NCBI GenBank assembly: GCA_963995525.1
Contig: OZ023210.1
Coordinates: 60,505,956 to 60,569,955, forward strand
Length of the DNA: 64,000 nt
From: Escarpia spicata
Taxonomy: Eukaryota > Annelida > Polychaeta > Sabellida > Siboglinidae
Reading direction: 5' to 3'
Below the pieces are notes generated by a model. The model was not told the origin of the DNA. It did no database searches and saw only the letters and a program-made list of their open reading frames with translations. The position numbers and the translations under genes were made by a program. Shown here piece by piece: positions 13,338 to 23,400 of the stretch (the first letter of the stretch is position 1; each line of letters opens with the position of its first letter).

Positions 13338-14128
13338 CTGTGTCAGATCTTGTAGTGAAACATAGTTTTTCTCAATGAAACTACTATATGCCTGATAGCG
13401 GGTCACCTACGTATAACAGTTTTGTCACGCTTTCCCCACCCAGTGGTGGCATATGCACCAGTTTACAAGTGATGCCCCCTGTCGGCTTTCACAGAAACAT
13501 TTTGAAGACCGCTCAGATGTGCACATCCTGCGACCTCGGATTTGGCCATGCGCCGCGCTCATTAATTCGTGGATTGCTAGAAGATGCATATATCACACAT
13601 GACCTGTTAGATGCTTTGTGGATTGATAGAGTTTTGTGCGGTGAATCACAGGCGTGTTCATCGAAGAAATCTCGCTGAAACATCCAGGTATCCGTATGTA
13701 GGTCTAGCTACCTCGATCTTACAGATCACTGTTCCCGGGACGTGGTCTAATCATTATCAAGTCGCTATATTCAGGTTGTGCTTGTTACAATGCATCTGAC
13801 TACGTTCTCACATCATGTTATGCGACATCGCTGTGAAATATGTTCATATTTGAATTGTTTGAGATCGGCATGCAAGCATAGCCACCTACGTAATGATAAT
13901 ATCCATTATCAATGCTACGGACGGCACAACGTTGGCGATGCTTCCAAACATCATCAGTAGGCCGAAGGCTACGCAAGCTTTGACCGTAATATTGATTTTT
14001 CTGTTTCACGCCGTAGTCACGTTCAGTCGTTGTTATATTTGTGTTGCTACTTGTTTAGTTGTTCGTTGCAATAATTATTGTTTTAATCTCACCGTCAATA
14101 AACTCATTGTACTTGTGTTATATATATA
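13338..14128. other. intergenic, no gene supported
   Basis: A 96-codon open frame at 13388-13678 has no recognisable motif or splice signals. The rest is AT-rich and ends in a TA run at the next repeat's border. Confidence 0.4.
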
Positions 14129-15924
14129 TGTAACCGGCAGGGTTACTGAGCAATAAGTAAATTATTATTATTATTAATTTTAATCTATATTATTATACTC
14201 CTTTTGTTCTCATTACTTTTAATATGTTAAGTCTGTAGACGCTGCCTGAGAAAGCCATTAGGTTCTCTTCCCAGGCGGTGTCAGTTTCCCCAGCAGTCAC
14301 CAAGTGAGAGTCATACCCCGGTCACTAAGCCAGGATTAATTAAGAGACCCCATCACAGAGTTTCCGAGAGAGGCTGGACAGACAGCGCTCCAGTGTTTTT
14401 CCATGAGGTTTCGTGTTTTAACAGAGATATAAACACAAATGAAGATGTAATGTGGGTGGATTGAACCAGGATATAATTAACATCAGATTTATGTAATTAT
14501 CTCCCAATACTTGCTATTAATGGTACTTTTAAGTACCCCGTGGGAAGGTCAGTTAATTGGTCTGTGTTGACAGTGTGGGCGGAATTCCCCCAGCACTTAC
14601 AGCTGTTGTGTATTATGGCATACACAGGTTAAATTCCACTGTTTGGGATAAGGAAGCACTATCACACAATTGCATGGTTCATAATCTAGTAATTAGCATG
14701 AGTCTTTAATACTCAATAGGAGATCATTGTGTTGATATGTTCCCTGCTGAGATGCTGGCACAGTAGGCTGTGTAATGTGTCTGCAGCGGGTGTCGAGTAT
14801 AGCTATTCCCTAGGGAGTAGGGACAGCATGTTGACTGTCAGTGGATAGACGGACTGCCCATTGAGTTTAGCAGAGTAGTTTCTACTGAAGGCTATTAATG
14901 CCCAGTGTAGTGGGTAACTTATATATTGATAGGATAGGTGTGTTTAATTAAGTTGATTTCTAATTGTTGTTAGCAATTACACTTACATGTACTTGCAAAT
15001 CTAGACAACTTCAGCTTATACAGCTGTATATGTGACACTTAGCAGGTGTTCTTACAGCAGAATTACATATGCTATTTTAGTGCATTTTAAGGGAACCATT
15101 ATGTCAGCATACATATAATTATATCGTGTAAGTCATTACTTGGTTTATTTACAGAGAGTGCATGGTGTGATTGCACTGAGCAGTGCTCAAGCACTGTGTT
15201 AGACTGCAGTTCCCAGTTGGGGTGAGCATTGTTACCTTCCATGTCATGAGGTATTACTAATTGGTAAGAAACAATTAGTCTGACAGTAATATACAACTGT
15301 ATTAAGGAATTAGAGACAATGCAGTTAGACATGCGTTTAGTATTGATTAATGGACTCTTATTCTATGTGGATGATGAGCCGTTGCATGATGATACTGGTC
15401 ATGTATATGTACCGATGCTTTATTATGCCTAGAGGAGTATCTCATATACATGCGTCTAATTGTAGAAGTATTACAACTGAGTTTATACTGTATTCAGTGT
15501 ATTGACATTTTACATTGATTTGATACTGTGTTAATGATACTTAGGATGCATTTGAATGTATTTCTTGATTTGGGAATACCGTGTTTAAACTAATATAGAC
15601 CTATGTGTTATTGATAGTAAGTCCGTCAAGGAGTATTGCCGTTTGGATATCTAGTTACAAATATCACAGGTGCTAGCCTGCTATTTGGTATCTGAGATGA
15701 TCTATATGCAATTTAACTGTATCAAAGTTATGCAAGGAATATTATGTTTAACGCTGTTGTTGAATGATACTTTGTATCCATTGTTGCACTTGTACTAATC
15801 GTATGTTATTATGTTGCAGGTTTTTTGTTTTTTTGTTTTACTTTGTATTTTAGATTATCAACACAATAAATGATAGTCATCATTTAACCGTGTTGCCTGT
15901 CTTCATGGTAAATCCCCCGCTACA
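14129..15924 (+). mobile_element. 1.8-kb LTR-like repeat, copy A (solo LTR candidate)
   Basis: The repeat begins TGTAACCGGCAGGGTTAC and ends AATCCCCCGCTACA, so it has TGTA...TACA termini. It sits between TATATA runs, consistent with a short target duplication in TA-rich DNA. An AATAAA polyadenylation signal lies about 60 bp from the 3' end. Two further copies, B and C, are at 32.3-35.3 kb. The termini and lack of coding capacity fit a solo LTR of an unidentified LTR retrotransposon. A non-autonomous terminal-repeat element is the alternative. Confidence 0.6.
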
Positions 15925-16165
15925 TATATATATAATTATATATATACATATATATTCATAGATATATATATATCCTATATATATATATATATCCTATATA
16001 TGTATATATCCTTGTATCGTGCAGGGTATATCCAACATATATATTTATATATATACAGTGTATAACACAATAACAGTTGTATACACCCTGCGCGATTCAT
16101 GGATATATATATATATATATATGTATATATCCATGGATCGTGCAGGGTGTATCCAACATACTTTT
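15925..16165. repeat. TA-rich palindromic cluster
   Basis: A block reading GATCGTGCAGGGTGTATCCA appears near 16137-16156. A variant lies near 16015-16033, and an inverted copy (TACACCCTGCGCGATTCATGG) near 16081-16101. Runs of TATATA separate them. The central pair can form a long cruciform. Confidence 0.8.
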
Positions 16166-16193
16166 CTAACGATCGGCTGCAACGCTTTATATT

Positions 16194-16346
16194 TTTGGAA
16201 ACATGCCGGGTAGACCACATTCTTCATGTGTTTGGAAACATGCCGGGTAGACCACATTCTTCATGTGTTTGGAAACATGCCGGGTAGACCATATTCTTCA
16301 TGTGTTTGGAAACATGCCGGGTAGACCACATTCTTCATGTGTTTGG
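16194..16346. repeat. 37-bp tandem repeat, four copies
   Basis: Units contain GGAAACATGCCGGGTAGACC and ATTCTTCATGTG and are nearly identical (one C/T change). The array ends about 78 bp upstream of the start codon of the next gene, so it lies in that gene's 5' region. Confidence 0.95.
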
Positions 16347-16379
16347 TTAATTTGCGTACACATTTCAGTCAGTCTGTCT

Positions 16380-16423
16380 GTCTTTCTTTGATGACGTCGG
16401 CGGACTGACGGCTTCGTTCCGCC
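16380..16423 (+). promoter_or_regulatory. CRE-like site upstream of the two-helix membrane protein gene
   Basis: TGACGTCG at 16392-16399 matches seven of eight bases of the CRE palindrome. It lies just before the start codon in the G+C-rich block. The assignment is weak because it may fall in the 5' UTR. Confidence 0.25.
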
Positions 16424-17827
16424 ATGCCGGCGTCGAGGTTCCGCGGCCCGGTCGTCGTGATGGGCATTGGCGGCTGCTTCGCCGTCGTCGGCGGCGTCCC
16501 CGTCGCCGTCACCCTCGCTCTCGGCATGAAGACGTCCGCTACGATCATCGGGGTCGGCTTCATGGGCTTCGGTTTCACCCTCATCCTGCCCGCGTGTGTC
16601 TGGTGCGGCTTCCAACAATCCAGACTGTGCCGCGACTTCTGGCACCGGAAGCACATGGAGGCTCCCGCCGACGAGATGTCGGCCCTTGGGTAAGTTGCCG
16701 TTCTGGTGTTTGGGGGAGATCACAGAGACCGACCAGTAGCCCTTACAGCTTTTCCTGGATGGCTCCATGGGAAATGTAACCATAGATGTTTTTGAAACTT
16801 TATGCCCCTAAATTTCAACCCTGTCTGGTGAATATTCATCCATGTGTAATGTTGTATCAAACATTTACAATAACATGAATGGTGATTCAGTAAGTGACGT
16901 CGGGTTAATATAGCCGGGGGGGGGGGGGGGGGGGGGGGGGCTGATACTCAAAAAATCCAATTGCACGCCCCTTTGAGGTTTGCCAAAACCCCCACCTTTA
17001 GGCTCTCCACAGCAGCGACTACCATTACCAACTATCCAGAGAAGACCAGGTGAGGACTGAGTCTGAGGACTAGACACTGCAGACTCAGGCGCCATATCTA
17101 TGCACACAACACACTGAATTATTACACATTGGAGAAACCGACATATGTCCTTGTGGCACGGCTCCAATGACAGTTAAAAAAAAAAATTATCTTGCCTATA
17201 TAACACACCAGAAAGAGAGGAAGACAAGTTGACCAACAGAGACATCAGTGAAAGAAAAGATGTTTGGCCCCTGGAAGACCTGCGGCGTACAGCGACCTAT
17301 GCGAGAAACCGGGGTTACAGTCTGCGCGAACGCAGGAAAAGAATTCTCTCTAAAACTCTCCATTTTCACCTCCCTTGAGACTTACCAAAAAACCACATCG
17401 AAGCTCTCCCAAACCTCCTATATAAGCTAACCACAACACTCAAAGACTCTAAAAATTGGGGGAGCTAATTCTATCTCCAGCACGGCACCGGGTCCGGCGT
17501 CTATGTCAATGAACATCCGCCATTATCTGTTCATATTGTGTACTAACTGACACCCACCCTTGGAGCAACTAATCACGGGCAGCCGTTTGCACCAGCACAT
17601 TTATTACTTAGGTTTTACCAGCCAAAACAGACAAATATCCGACGAACTGTCCGACGCGATTTTATTATACCCACGACTCTTAGATAATCGTTATTGTCGA
17701 TCATTGGGCTTGTCGCGTTCTACGTAAAACATACGTGTTTCGTTTGATCGTTTTCAGGGGCGGCGATGGAAATAACTATGGCGGAACGGAAGACTGTACA
17801 GAGTCTGTGCAGAAGAGAACGACTTAA
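16424..17827 (+). CDS. small two-helix membrane protein, two predicted exons
   Basis: Exon 1 (16424-16689) opens with an ATG in good context (TTCCGCCATGCC) and encodes 88 residues. Two hydrophobic helices are at about residues 8-33 (starting GPVVVMGIGG) and 39-61 (starting ATIIGVGFMG), followed by a Cys/Trp/His-containing cytosolic-looking segment. It ends at a strong donor, GG|GTAAGT, in phase 2. A matching acceptor, CGTTTTCAG|GGGCGG, lies at 17757/17758. Splicing there gives a 23-residue Gly/Asn/Thr-rich end and a TAA at 17825-17827, about 111 residues in total. The exon is CpG-rich in AT-rich surroundings. The exon 2 assignment rests only on the splice site and phase. I do not recognise the family. 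A longer open frame on the opposite strand is probably a by-product of high G+C. Confidence 0.5.
16916..16940. repeat. poly-G tract (25 G)
   Basis: An uninterrupted run of 25 G inside the predicted intron. It could form G-quadruplexes, and its length may be unreliable in the assembly. Confidence 0.95.
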
Positions 17828-18483
17828 AGGATTATTAATTAGACGATTCGTGGTCTGTGGCCAAGTGGTGATATTGACCTGTGACTGTTACAGTATTGCC
17901 TTGGCTGTAAAGTATACGATGGTTTCACTGTGTGAAATCCGTATCACCCATCATTGAAGACACAACACCAGAATCAGATCAGGTGACAAAACTATTCATA
18001 CGCACAGCGTAGACACAAAACTACAATATCCAAGGTAACGTTTAATATCAAATGCAGTTTGTTTACCTGTCATATAAATCCGTGATATGTACACCTACTG
18101 TATGCACTATTTACATATTTGCATATAATACACATACATTTGTTATATATGTTAGGCCTACTTAAGCCTTGTATGTTGTACATAGTGGAACTGCACTGTG
18201 TTCCGAAACAATTGTCTGCACGGAGGCAGCAGACGGGACATCAGCATCGCAAGGTACAGACACTGTACATCGCCGAACACGTAATCGCTTTCATGTTTCA
18301 AACTGCGAAAAAAATGGGGTAGACCTATCGCCTCATATGGGCTAATCCCCTCACCATACCCTACAATTGATCCAAAGACACTTAGACTAACCACCAGAAA
18401 GCCTACTAGTTTAAAATAATTTATTAAGCAGCATCTATTCTAAGACCACTTTAAATTACCTGGAACTGGATTATTGTCGAGAT
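17828..18483. other. intergenic, no gene seen
   Basis: Contains the 3' flank of the preceding predicted gene. No further exon or repeat recognised. Confidence 0.4.
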
Positions 18484-18776
18484 CAGGGGCGAATCCAAAG
18501 AGGGTAGTCTGGGGGGGGGGGGGGGCACACAAACCTCCACTGGCGGCCGAACCAAATGGTGTAGAAAAATTTTCACTGCCGAACAAACTTCAGCTTTTCC
18601 GCTGTCTCGGCTCAACTGGTGACATTGGAAGACGGGTGTGGGTTGGAGGGAGAGTGGTGTTACAAATGTTCACATTTCAAAGGGTCCAGGGGATTACGGT
18701 CACGTGGGCCGATTCAAAAAGGTCTACGGGCACGCCAAATTCCAAAGGTCTACGGGGGTACGTGTCCCCAGGCCCC
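18484..18776. mobile_element. hAT-derived non-autonomous fragment (MITE-like)
   Basis: The left end CAGGGGCGAATCC matches the reverse complement of the GCCCCTG end near 12821. The right half is an inverted copy of the subterminal block at 9470-9570, including ACGCCAAATTCCAAAGGTCTA. No transposase is present. The two ends do not match well enough to be certain of the borders. Confidence 0.45.
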
Positions 18777-18990
18777 ATGGATCCGACTGTGAAGATGTAT
18801 ATATAGACGAAGAAGGAGCTGGGTGTCCAAATTACAATAAAAAAGGAAGACGTGTCAAGCTGGATGTCATCCAACATTTAGAATTTGCATATCATAGCGC
18901 TATCATCGGGGAGTTTTTTTAATATACAAAGTGGGGACATTGCTCCCAGCCCGTCCTCAACTTGCTCCTCTCCGAAATGATGCTCCACAT

Positions 18991-19082
18991 CCTGCCTTGT
19001 CACACGTTATCATCTTGCCTTGTCACACGTCATCATCCTGCCTTGTCACACGTCATCATCCTGCCTTGTCACACGTCATCAT
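18991..19082. repeat. 23-bp tandem repeat, four copies
   Basis: Units share CTGCCTTGTCACACGTCATC and differ by one or two bases. Confidence 0.95.
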
Positions 19083-20110
19083 CCTCCTCTTCATTTAGAT
19101 TTTGTGAAGATATTAAAAAGTTGAAATGAGCAATATTGTCCATAACAAGTATTTCTAAAAGGGCACTTACAGTGGAAAAAGGCAAAGTTGATTACAAATG
19201 GCAATTTATTCAGACGAAGATCTAGATGTTCTTTTCATTAAAAGGCAACTATTGGGGCCAAAGTTCATGTCGAGATCGACGAAAAGCACCATAAATGGGC
19301 AATCTATTGACCATGTCTCAAAGGGGGCATTTTCTTAGAGGAAAGTCCTTATATGGGAAAGACCAATTTAGTTCAAAACGACAACTGTCTGGGAGCAAAT
19401 ACGCGATAAAATACTATGTTGCAAACGGGGCAACATTTTTCATTAACAATCAAAGGCTATGGGGGACATGGTCCCACAAGGTATATATCGTATGACTAGG
19501 AGCAAATTCGGGGGCAAAAAATAGTTAAATTGACAAATTATTAGACAATACCGCAAATTCTTGGGGAAAAGTATGAAAAGGGCCCTTTTTGACAACGAAT
19601 GATACGTTTTAAGCGAAAACGATCACTTTTTCATAGAATAACAAAGTTGCATTCCGTTTTCAAATGCTCAAATTATTCTACAAAAGGATATATGTACTAC
19701 TTGGGGCAAGATTCCCCAAATGGCTCCTTCACTGTTAAGAAAAGGGTAAAGGTTACCACCAAATTATACTTTCCATTTTGCAGGAAATTTACTGGAATAA
19801 TGTTCCAAACATGCACTTTATTAACATGTTTATTATTAAAAATTATAACCTTGTGTACGTGCGTGTTCTTCTACTATTGAAAATGCTCTTTGAAAGTGGC
19901 CAAAATCAAACTGCACGTAGTGGTGCTCACTTCTACGTAATATTCCTTAGCAAAACATTCTAAAAAAATATATATATAGAAATGTGTAGAATTGTATAGA
20001 ACTGTCGTGGCCACGTCAATTTTGTTGATAAAATTCTACAGGATAGTTTATAATTCTATAGAAATCGATTAAATTTTATGATCCTTTCAATTTCTATAGA
20101 ATTCACTTTT
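19083..20110. other. AT-rich intergenic DNA, no gene seen
   Basis: Short open frames without motifs. Near 19970-20105 there are several copies of a palindromic TTCTATAGAA-like word. Confidence 0.4.
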
Positions 20111-20500
20111 ATTACGATGAATGCTAGGGCGTCCCCTGTAGGCGACGCGGTTCACACTCGCTCGAGTGGACCGACAAATGTACGAGGGCTACCGAGTGAA
20201 GACCAGCGGACGTGGCTAAAGGTGGGTACCATGACGGACAAGGCAATGGAAATTGCAGATGGCCTACGCAGGAGGAAGGTAGAAGTAGCGTGTGTGCAGG
20301 AGGTGAAATGGAAAGAGTCAAAGGCGAAGAGCATGGGCCATGGCTACAAACTTTTCTACCACGGAGAAAACAGTAATAGAAATGGTGTTGGAATAATCCT
20401 GTGAGAGGATCGAAAGAAGGACATACTGGAGAGAAGTCAGATAAATGACATAATAATGCTACTCAAACTGATATGCCCATACATAAAACAGAATATCTGA
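20111..20500 (+). pseudogene. RTE-like LINE, N-terminal endonuclease fragment
   Basis: The frame beginning about 20117 contains WLKVGTMTDKAMEIADGL, then VEVACVQEVKWKESKAK and GYKLFYHGENSNRNGVGIIL. This is the apurinic-type endonuclease start of RTE-like LINEs, with the catalytic Glu in the VQE motif retained. The segment just before TMT, where the family has the metal-binding Asn of a WNV motif, is shortened. A TGA interrupts the frame at 20402, after which the same frame continues for about 30 codons. The remainder of the LINE is absent, so this is a 3'-truncated relic. Confidence 0.75.
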
Positions 20501-20920
20501 CAACAAGGCTGTCTCCAGAGCGGTGCTTGCGACGGTTTCTCTTCCCGTCGACGATCGAGCGCCGGGGCAGTCGGGCAAATACGGGGTTCGTTTACAGCGA
20601 TGCCTCGCGAAGAATACGGCTAGCTGTCGTCTTGTCGACTCCTGGTAACAAATAAACGGAAACGCGTCAGGCAGACGTCATAAGTAGGCTGAGGGAACGA
20701 GTACGTCAAGTATCCCGTCGACGTACTCTCGAAAATTGACATGTAATTAGTTAATAAGAGACGTTTGGTATCCATCCGGAATAAAACATCAAAGGATTTA
20801 GGATCAGTAATTCCCGGAGATTCCTACTTGTAAAAACATTATGATTAATGACCTGTCATGTAAGTGTGTTTGTGGTGTATGTGCGCGCGCGCGAGTATAT
20901 ATATATATGTGCGCGCGGGA

Positions 20921-20932
<12 letters not shown>

Positions 20933-21018
<86 letters not shown>
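20933..21018. repeat. (TG)n microsatellite
   Basis: About 43 TG units preceded by CG- and TA-alternating runs (20882-20910), a purine-pyrimidine alternating region prone to Z-DNA. Confidence 0.97.
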
Positions 21019-21019
<1 letters not shown>

Positions 21020-21274
21020 GTTTCTCCATACAGTCCCTTCTGGGGCTAACCTAGGAGTTGTGCAGTGCGCATTGCGAAGGGTGCGTAAAACTGAATTAAA
21101 AAAAAAAAAGTAAAAAGTAAAACAACTAATTATTGATTAAAAACACAGTCTCTGTCTGTATCTATAGTCTGGTAAGGTGGGCTGGAGCAACTAGCTTGTT
21201 GAAATGGGTCTAGTGTGGGTAGGCTTATTTTTTTTGGCGGAGTAGATTTCAAGCTCTTATAACTCTAGGATAGA

Positions 21275-21486
21275 ATGAGAATGTGTAATGTATTTAAACA
21301 TGTTTTATTAACGACCAAATGGTCCAACGTGATTACAGTTAAAATGGAACTTAGGCAGACGCACGGGAGCATCAATTGTTCGCTATACAGCAGTATGCAT
21401 ATGCATTTATGCGTGCATGTATTTGTTTGGATCGCTGTTTCGTATACGGGAGCATGGGACTATATAAGATGTTGTGGTAGGGTAAT
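21275..21486 (-). pseudogene. 3' part of the PHD-finger LINE, separated by Gypsy-1
   Basis: Removing Gypsy-1 and one GTAAT duplication joins this segment to the LINE RT fragment ending near 26160. Codons for HNHLNIT continue as LPQHLI, matching the usual order of the C-terminal region (L-N-I-T-L-P...) in CR1-like LINEs. A TAG follows within seven codons, so the copy was already dead or has decayed. Confidence 0.5.
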
Positions 21487-21648
21487 TGTCATATATTCAG
21501 GATATAATCAGACTGACTGAAGCTGGATTCGTTTATTAACATGAACGGAACAAAACCAAACACACAAGCCGGCGGATATACTACTGGTGCGGCTCCGATA
21601 ATACGACGTAAACCGTGTAGTTCTTCCTAGCAATGCGACTACATTACA
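21487..21648 (-). repeat. Gypsy-1 3' LTR
   Basis: A 162-bp direct repeat with TG...CA ends. It matches 25997-26158 except for about two substitutions. Confidence 0.95.
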
Positions 21649-21659
21649 CTCCTCCACAC
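21649..21659 (-). other. Gypsy-1 polypurine tract
   Basis: Read on the minus strand, GTGTGGAGGAG immediately precedes the 3' LTR, the expected place for plus-strand DNA priming. Confidence 0.7.
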
Positions 21660-21798
21660 TAAATTAAAGAGTTCTCTACTACTAATGTTCAATTCAGTTC
21701 TTGTATGGCAACACGGACAAGAAATGTAGTAAACGTCACAAACAACCTAAGTAATGCACAGGGTATTATTATGACCCACGGGGTGCAGTGTGACGTTC

Positions 21799-23400
21799 TC
21801 ACAGGTCGAGCCGTATGACTGGTTTCCGATACCTTGACGGATAGCGCCGTTGGGGAGAGTTCACGCCATCAGTCGCCGATGGTGTCGTCGCGGCACGTGC
21901 CCTCGGAGTCGTAATCACCTCAGGAGTGGTCATCACGGTCGGTGTCGTCATCACGCTTGGACGAGTCGTCTCGTTCGGTTGAGTCGTCGCGCTCGGTTGA
22001 GTCTTCACGACTGGTTGAGTCGTCGCGTCTGGTTGAGTCGTCACGCCCGGTTGAGTCGCCACGCCCGGTTGCGTCGTCACGACTGGTTGAGTCGTCGCGT
22101 CTGGTTGAGTCGACACTCGCAGATCGCGTCGCAGTGCGTCCTCCGTCACTGAAGTCGTCATCAGATGATCGACGTGTACGTACCGGTTTGTCCCAGAAAC
22201 ACGAACGATGTACGTTCTGGGTCCCACCACTTTGACGATCGTTCCCGCGAGCCATTTCGCTACTCTACCTCGAGTGTTGCGCACCGCGACATGCTGATGT
22301 AGGATGAAGTAGCGATCCTTCACACCGACTCGATCATGGAAGAGCTTCTGCTTCGCTTGTCGCTCCTCAACATCTTCCTTCAGACTCGGCTTCAACAGAG
22401 TGAACCGGGTTCTCACCTGCCGTTTCAGGAACAGTTCGGCCGGTGTCCGCCCCGTCACACTGTGCGGAGTGTTCCTATATCGCAACAGGAAGTTCGCCAG
22501 GCGATGCTGAAGCGATATGTGAACGCCGCCATACTTCGTCTCGAGAACGTCCCTCAGCAGCGCCTGCTTCAGGAGTCCCACTGCCTTCTCAGCCGCCCCA
22601 TTGCTGGCTGCGTGATAGGGCGGCACCAACGTCTGCTTGATGCCGTTCAGGCGACTGAAATCTCGGAAATCATGAGACGTAAATTGCGGCCCATTGTCAC
22701 TAACGATCTCCTCAGGAAGACCATGAGCTGCGAACAGGTTGCGTAGAATCTCAATCGTACGCTGTGAAGTCGTCAGACGCATCTGAAACACCTCCACCCA
22801 CTTCGTGTGGCTGTCAATCAGGACTAGGAAGTTGTTTCCATCTTTCTCTGCGTAATCTATGTGTACGCGCATCCACGGACGTACAGGCCACGACCACGGC
22901 TGCAATGACACCACAGGTTGTGTGTTGCTTGTAGCCATGCAAACCGCACACTCGTGGACACGTGACTCGATCTCCTGGTCCAGACGAGGCCACCAGAGGT
23001 AACTCCTTGCCACGCCTTTCATCCGTGTCATGCCCATGTGACCCTCATGTAGGTCGTCCATGAGCCGTTGGCGCCAGTTCGGTGGCACGACCACTCTCAA
23101 CCCCCATAGGATGCACCCCTGCTCGACTGAGAGTTCGTTTCGACGGATGAAGTAGGGTTGTAGGTCGTCATCATTCACTCTCGCAGGCCAGCCATTCATG
23201 ATGAAGTTGAACACCTTGGCTAGCACAGGGTTCTTTCGAGTGGCCTCTTTGATCTGTTGGCTCGTGACTGGCAGTTCATCCACACGTAAAGTGGAAAATG
23301 TCGTCACTCCCATCAGCTGTCTTCCCAGGATCGTTGTACGGCAGCCTGGAGAAGGCGTCAGCATGCAGCAGTTCCGAGCCAGGCCGATACTGGATGTCAT
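21799..23400 (-). CDS. Gypsy-1 integrase and C-terminal tail
   Basis: This open frame of 533 codons encodes the integrase. The HHCC zinc module is at H118, H121, C151 and C154. The catalytic triad is D182, D235 and E271 (with VSDNGPQF around the second Asp), giving the canonical D,D-35-E spacing. A chromodomain is not evident. The last third is a Pro/Thr/Gln-rich tail with about ten TTQP-type repeats (roughly 21955-22115), ending in a basic segment. Its first about 35 codons overlap the preceding pol frame. Homology to the usual pol continues from VDELPVTSQQIKEATRKNP onward, so the true junction is near 23285-23300. The integrase itself looks intact. Confidence 0.85.
   Translation of the reverse strand: MTSSIGLARNCCMLTPSPGCRTTILGRQLMGVTTFSTLRVDELPVTSQQIKEATRKNPVLAKVFNFIMNGWPARVNDDDLQPYFIRRNELSVEQGCILWGLRVVVPPNWRQRLMDDLHEGHMGMTRMKGVARSYLWWPRLDQEIESRVHECAVCMATSNTQPVVSLQPWSWPVRPWMRVHIDYAEKDGNNFLVLIDSHTKWVEVFQMRLTTSQRTIEILRNLFAAHGLPEEIVSDNGPQFTSHDFRDFSRLNGIKQTLVPPYHAASNGAAEKAVGLLKQALLRDVLETKYGGVHISLQHRLANFLLRYRNTPHSVTGRTPAELFLKRQVRTRFTLLKPSLKEDVEERQAKQKLFHDRVGVKDRYFILHQHVAVRNTRGRVAKWLAGTIVKVVGPRTYIVRVSGTNRYVHVDHLMTTSVTEDALRRDLRVSTQPDATTQPVVTTQPGVATQPGVTTQPDATTQPVVKTQPSATTQPNETTRPSVMTTPTVMTTPEVITTPRARAATTPSATDGVNSPQRRYPSRYRKPVIRLDL

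Noticed and set aside
13388..13678. 96-codon plus-strand frame
   Set aside because: No motif, splice site or homology recognised. Length is within chance expectation.
16298..16783. 161-codon minus-strand frame over the 16.4-kb gene
   Set aside because: Highly charged, no motif, and explained by high G+C. The plus strand has the better start, helices and splice donor.
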